Part shown: positions 61,281-64,000 of the stretch, in pieces
How the letters are laid out: the number at the start of each line of letters is the position of its first letter
How positions within the stretch are numbered: position 1 is the stretch's first letter
From: an uncultured Peptostreptococcaceae bacterium
Lineage (GTDB): Bacteria > Bacillota > Clostridia > Peptostreptococcales > Peptostreptococcaceae
Assembly: GCA_947072565.1 (NCBI GenBank)
Contig: CAMTIM010000044.1
Location: forward strand, 110,376-174,375
Length of the DNA: 64,000 nt
Reading direction: 5' to 3'
Notes under the pieces: generated by a model
Told to the model about the DNA's origin: nothing
Databases searched by the model: none
The model's input: only the letters and a program-made list of their open reading frames with translations
Made by a program: the position numbers and the translations under genes

Positions 61281-63824
61281 TTACGCTTCATTTCTAAGAC
61301 CTTCTATTATACTTAATTTTGAAATTCTATTTTTTGCTAAATATCCAGCAATTAAACATATCAGTATCGCTGCTACCCCAAACTGAATTATTTCTACTAC
61401 AGGCACCTTAAATTCATATGCTTGTTTAATGCCCATTCCTTGAGAAAAAACTTCATTTGCTTCTTGCATATGTTTATAAGTATCATAACTAGAAAATAAT
61501 CCAGCTATTATTGAACTTAAAACGCCATATATAATGCTTTCTTTTAGTATCAATTTTTTAATATTTTTCATACTCATCCCAATAGCTCTTAATGTTGAAA
61601 TTTCCTTAACTCTAATCATTATATTTGTTATAACTATACAAGCTATATTTATAGATGATATAACCATTGTAAGTGCTACACTCACTAATACCTCTTTTTT
61701 AAGTTTTTCATTTCCTTTAGTAGATATTTTCCTATTTTCATACTTACTTTTCATTTCCTTAAAATCATCTTCATTTATTATTTTTTTTACCTTTGAAACG
61801 ACTTCTTCTTCTTTATCCTTTTGTAATTTTATAGATATATTATTAAAGCCTTTTTTACCTGTTAAATTCTCAAAACTACTTTTATCTAATATAACTTGGA
61901 AGTTTGAGTCCATTCCACCTTCACCATTTATAATATAGTCAGGGTTTAATAATCCTTTTACTTTAATTTTTTGATTAACATATTTTACTTCTTTATCATT
62001 AGTTACTGCAATCTTAACTTCGATAATATCTCCTACTTTTAAATCTTTTAATGTATTTGAATCATTTGATACTGATAAACCTGAATAAAAATGGTTAGAT
62101 ACTATTGCACTTATTGTGTCGCCTTCTTTTTTTAGGTTATCTATGTTTCCATCTTCTAGGTATTTTGCTAGTTTTTTAAGAGTACCTTTATCGTATCCTT
62201 TTATAGATGTTCCTATTTCTAAATTTGATTCATCATTATCTATAGGATTATATTGTTTATAATAGTCGCTTATATTTTCTTTGTTTGAGTTTAAGTACCC
62301 TGTAACATTCATACTCTTAGTTAATTCACTAACTCCATCTATCTTAGATATATTACTTACTTTATCTTCTGTGTATTCATTAAAATATGAACTTGAATTA
62401 TTAGAATTATGACTAAGTATTATGTCACTTTCTCCCATCTCCATAATAAGTGGGCTAAGACTATCTACATTCTTATCATATTGATTAAATCCAACAATAT
62501 TAGTTATAAACAAAAAACCTACCATACTTATTGAAAGTATTGATAAAATTGTTCTTGTTTTGTATCTCCATATATTTTTGTATGCCATATATCCTGTAAG
62601 ACCAAATACTTTCCTTATTAACTTATGATAAAATCTATCTTTTTTTATTGACTTTGAACTATTAGTACTTCTAATAGCTTCTATTGGAGATATCTTTCCA
62701 CACTTATAAATAGTGAAAATACTAGCTATAGCTACCGAAACTACTGCCATACTTGCAGGCTCTATTATACTTTTTTTACTTATATAAACACTTATATGTT
62801 CATTATCTATACTTCTAAGACCTATAAATGATACTATTGTTCCCAGTAAAAAACCTACAGCTAGTCCAATAATCAACACTATAAAACTTTGGATACATAG
62901 CATGCACCTTACATTTTTCTTACTCATACCTATTGCTCTTAGCATACCTATTTGTTTTGTCATATCTATTAATATAATATTAAATATGTTATATATAACT
63001 AGTGTAGCTGCAACCATAGGAACCAGCTTATTGCTAATCTTAATGCTTTCACCTTTATACATATCATAATTTTGTATAGCTTCATTTAGTTGAACATTTA
63101 TCATAAATTTATTAGGGTCTAATTTATATTTGGCTATTGCTTTATCTGCCATATTCATACTAGTCGTAAATTTAAGTACGCCCGAATGACTTATTAATTC
63201 TTTAGGTAAAATAGTTTGCTTTTCTGTGTATTTAGTAAATGCTTTAACTTTATAGTATAAATTTTCATCATAAAATGCATCTGGCTTTTTTACTATTCCA
63301 ACTAACTTAAATAACTTACCTTTGCTATAAACCTGGTTTTTACTATTTTCATCCGTATAATTTTTAATAATATTAAAATCAATGCTTTGGCCTATTTTAT
63401 CGCTTAACCCCATCTCTTTAAGAGCTTTTTGTTCTAAAACTATTTCATTTTCATTTTTAGGTTCATTGCCTTTTATAAGATTATAACCATAAGAATCTAT
63501 AAAACCTTTGCTATAAGAGTTTAAACTTATAGATACTCCCTTATCACTTACCGCGTTACCTAGATTTATAACATCATTGATAACTTTTATAGTCTTATCA
63601 TTTTTAAATTTATCTACAATCTCTAAGTTAATATCACTGTATTCTACATGATAATCACTAAAGTTTTTATACGCTTCTTTTATATCATTTTTATTCTTAG
63701 ACTCTGGTAGTATATTAAGTGTAAATACCAACATAATAGCTAGTGCAATACTAATTATTAACGATAAAGTTCTTCCCTTTTGTTTTTTTAAGTACGCTAT
63801 AGCTAATCTAAAACTTGCTCTCAT
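61281..63824 (-). CDS. FtsX-family ABC transporter permease
   Basis: Membrane component of a MacB/LolC-like or peptide-antibiotic-resistance-type ABC system. N-terminal helix about 17-37 (GRTLSLIISIALAIMLVFTL), a large outside domain, a first FtsX domain with MTKQIGMLRAIGMSKKNVRC near 288, a second MacB-like region starting YMAYKNIWRYKTRTILSILS near 411, and a second FtsX domain with RVKEISTLRAIGMSMKNIKK near 741, for about eight helices. At 847 aa it is a fused-duplicate permease. The partner ATPase is not in the window. Confidence 0.93.
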   Translation of the reverse strand: MRASFRLAIAYLKKQKGRTLSLIISIALAIMLVFTLNILPESKNKNDIKEAYKNFSDYHVEYSDINLEIVDKFKNDKTIKVINDVINLGNAVSDKGVSISLNSYSKGFIDSYGYNLIKGNEPKNENEIVLEQKALKEMGLSDKIGQSIDFNIIKNYTDENSKNQVYSKGKLFKLVGIVKKPDAFYDENLYYKVKAFTKYTEKQTILPKELISHSGVLKFTTSMNMADKAIAKYKLDPNKFMINVQLNEAIQNYDMYKGESIKISNKLVPMVAATLVIYNIFNIILIDMTKQIGMLRAIGMSKKNVRCMLCIQSFIVLIIGLAVGFLLGTIVSFIGLRSIDNEHISVYISKKSIIEPASMAVVSVAIASIFTIYKCGKISPIEAIRSTNSSKSIKKDRFYHKLIRKVFGLTGYMAYKNIWRYKTRTILSILSISMVGFLFITNIVGFNQYDKNVDSLSPLIMEMGESDIILSHNSNNSSSYFNEYTEDKVSNISKIDGVSELTKSMNVTGYLNSNKENISDYYKQYNPIDNDESNLEIGTSIKGYDKGTLKKLAKYLEDGNIDNLKKEGDTISAIVSNHFYSGLSVSNDSNTLKDLKVGDIIEVKIAVTNDKEVKYVNQKIKVKGLLNPDYIINGEGGMDSNFQVILDKSSFENLTGKKGFNNISIKLQKDKEEEVVSKVKKIINEDDFKEMKSKYENRKISTKGNEKLKKEVLVSVALTMVISSINIACIVITNIMIRVKEISTLRAIGMSMKNIKKLILKESIIYGVLSSIIAGLFSSYDTYKHMQEANEVFSQGMGIKQAYEFKVPVVEIIQFGVAAILICLIAGYLAKNRISKLSIIEGLRNEA

Positions 63825-63849
63825 AATTTACCTCCTTTTCTTTACCTTT

Positions 63850-63896
63850 AATTGCAATTAAAAAGGCGCTACCTTTTATATTTAAAAGATAGCACC
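63850..63896 (-). terminator. Terminator between the edge gene and the FtsX-type permease gene
   Basis: On the minus strand AAGGTGCTATCTTTT pairs imperfectly with AAAAGGTAGCGCCTT and is followed by TTTAATTG. It lies just downstream of the stop at 63897. Confidence 0.7.
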
Positions 63897-64000
63897 TTAA
63901 ATTATTTTCTTCAATACACTTGACCCAAGTGGTCGTTTTAACTCCCCAACTGTCATGTTTTCTTGTAATGGTATGTAAATTTTCACTATAAATTCATTTT
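63897..64000 (-). CDS. C-terminal fragment of a gene entering from the right edge
   Basis: The last 34 codons before a TAA stop at 63897 are readable: NEFIVKIYIPLQENMTVGE then LKRPLGSSVLKKII. The strand order FIVKIYIPL resembles the final strand of a histidine kinase ATPase domain, which would suit an FtsX-type permease neighbour, but the fragment is too short for a secure call. Confidence 0.4.
   Translation of the reverse strand, partial: NEFIVKIYIPLQENMTVGELKRPLGSSVLKKII

Noticed and set aside
1..64000. CRISPR arrays, insertion sequences, integrases or restriction systems
   Set aside because: No regularly spaced direct repeats, transposase, recombinase or methylase frames were found on either strand.

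Overview
The window is very AT-rich DNA (roughly 27 to 30 percent GC by eye) with dense, short-spaced genes and strong purine-rich ribosome binding sites. Gene content points to an anaerobic, spore-forming member of the Peptostreptococcaceae, near Clostridioides, Paraclostridium, Romboutsia or Terrisporobacter. The evidence is a clostridial-order Rnf operon (rnfCDGEAB), a maf-radC-mreBCD-PBP2 cluster, a homologue of the cysteine-rich exosporium protein CdeC close to a SpoVB-like flippase, ccpA, and a glutamate-forming histidine degradation cluster. I see no phage, transposon, CRISPR array or rRNA, so this reads as ordinary chromosome.

Layout. 1-6105 (minus strand): cell-shape operon maf, radC, mreB, mreC, mreD and a class B penicillin-binding protein cut by the window edge. 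6421-11521 (minus): the ion-pumping Rnf complex, with a terminator at its end and a long inverted repeat over its promoter. 11694-14167: a SPOR-like protein, an endonuclease/exonuclease/phosphatase-fold protein and an unknown protein. 14300-14400: a candidate small RNA with a C-rich loop. 14460-14710: a CopZ-like copper chaperone behind a CsoR-type operator. 14830-20433: tRNA-Leu(GAG), a peptide-binding lipoprotein, a lytic transglycosylase, coaE and polA. 20583-26254: tRNA-Leu(CAA), a 50-residue protein, a lipoprotein, a LysR regulator, an M18 aminopeptidase, a DUF896 protein and a MocR-type regulator. 26340-33469: a spore-surface neighbourhood with a PHP phosphatase, SpoVB-like flippase, CdeC homologue, two beta-propeller-like unknowns, 6S RNA, and a divergent pair of proteins with acidic and basic tails. 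33551-41329: fchA, hutI, ftcD, hutU, hutH and then ccpA. 41630-45213: a Fur-boxed ferric-reductase-like protein and a dispersed set of six small two-helix, cysteine-tailed paralogues around an orphan acyl carrier protein. 45295-56866: NdpA-like protein, RluD-type synthase, NAD kinase, phosphodiesterase, PepT, CNNM/CorC-type protein, a second C-rich-loop small RNA candidate, and sbcC/sbcD. 57032-60874: an O-acyl transfer cassette (GDSL hydrolase, DHHW protein, MBOAT) beside a decayed DHHW copy. 61281-64000: an FtsX-type permease and the tail of an upstream gene.

How the parts fit. Histidine is converted to glutamate while FtcD and FchA pass the formimino carbon to folate. The Rnf complex couples ferredoxin oxidation to NAD and an ion gradient, as expected for an amino-acid fermenter. 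The CdeC homologue, SpoVB-like protein, low-complexity proteins and Cys-tailed small proteins look like sporulation and spore-coat functions.

The best candidates for undescribed biology are the paralogous pair of C-rich-loop RNAs (14358-14386 and 52096-52130), the six-member Cys-tailed small protein family, the twin operator inside the hut cluster (36435-36481), the perfect hairpin that covers the ribosome binding site of the SpoVB-like gene, and the 45-bp inverted repeat over the rnf promoter. All functional statements come from reading the sequence and family knowledge; no database search was run.
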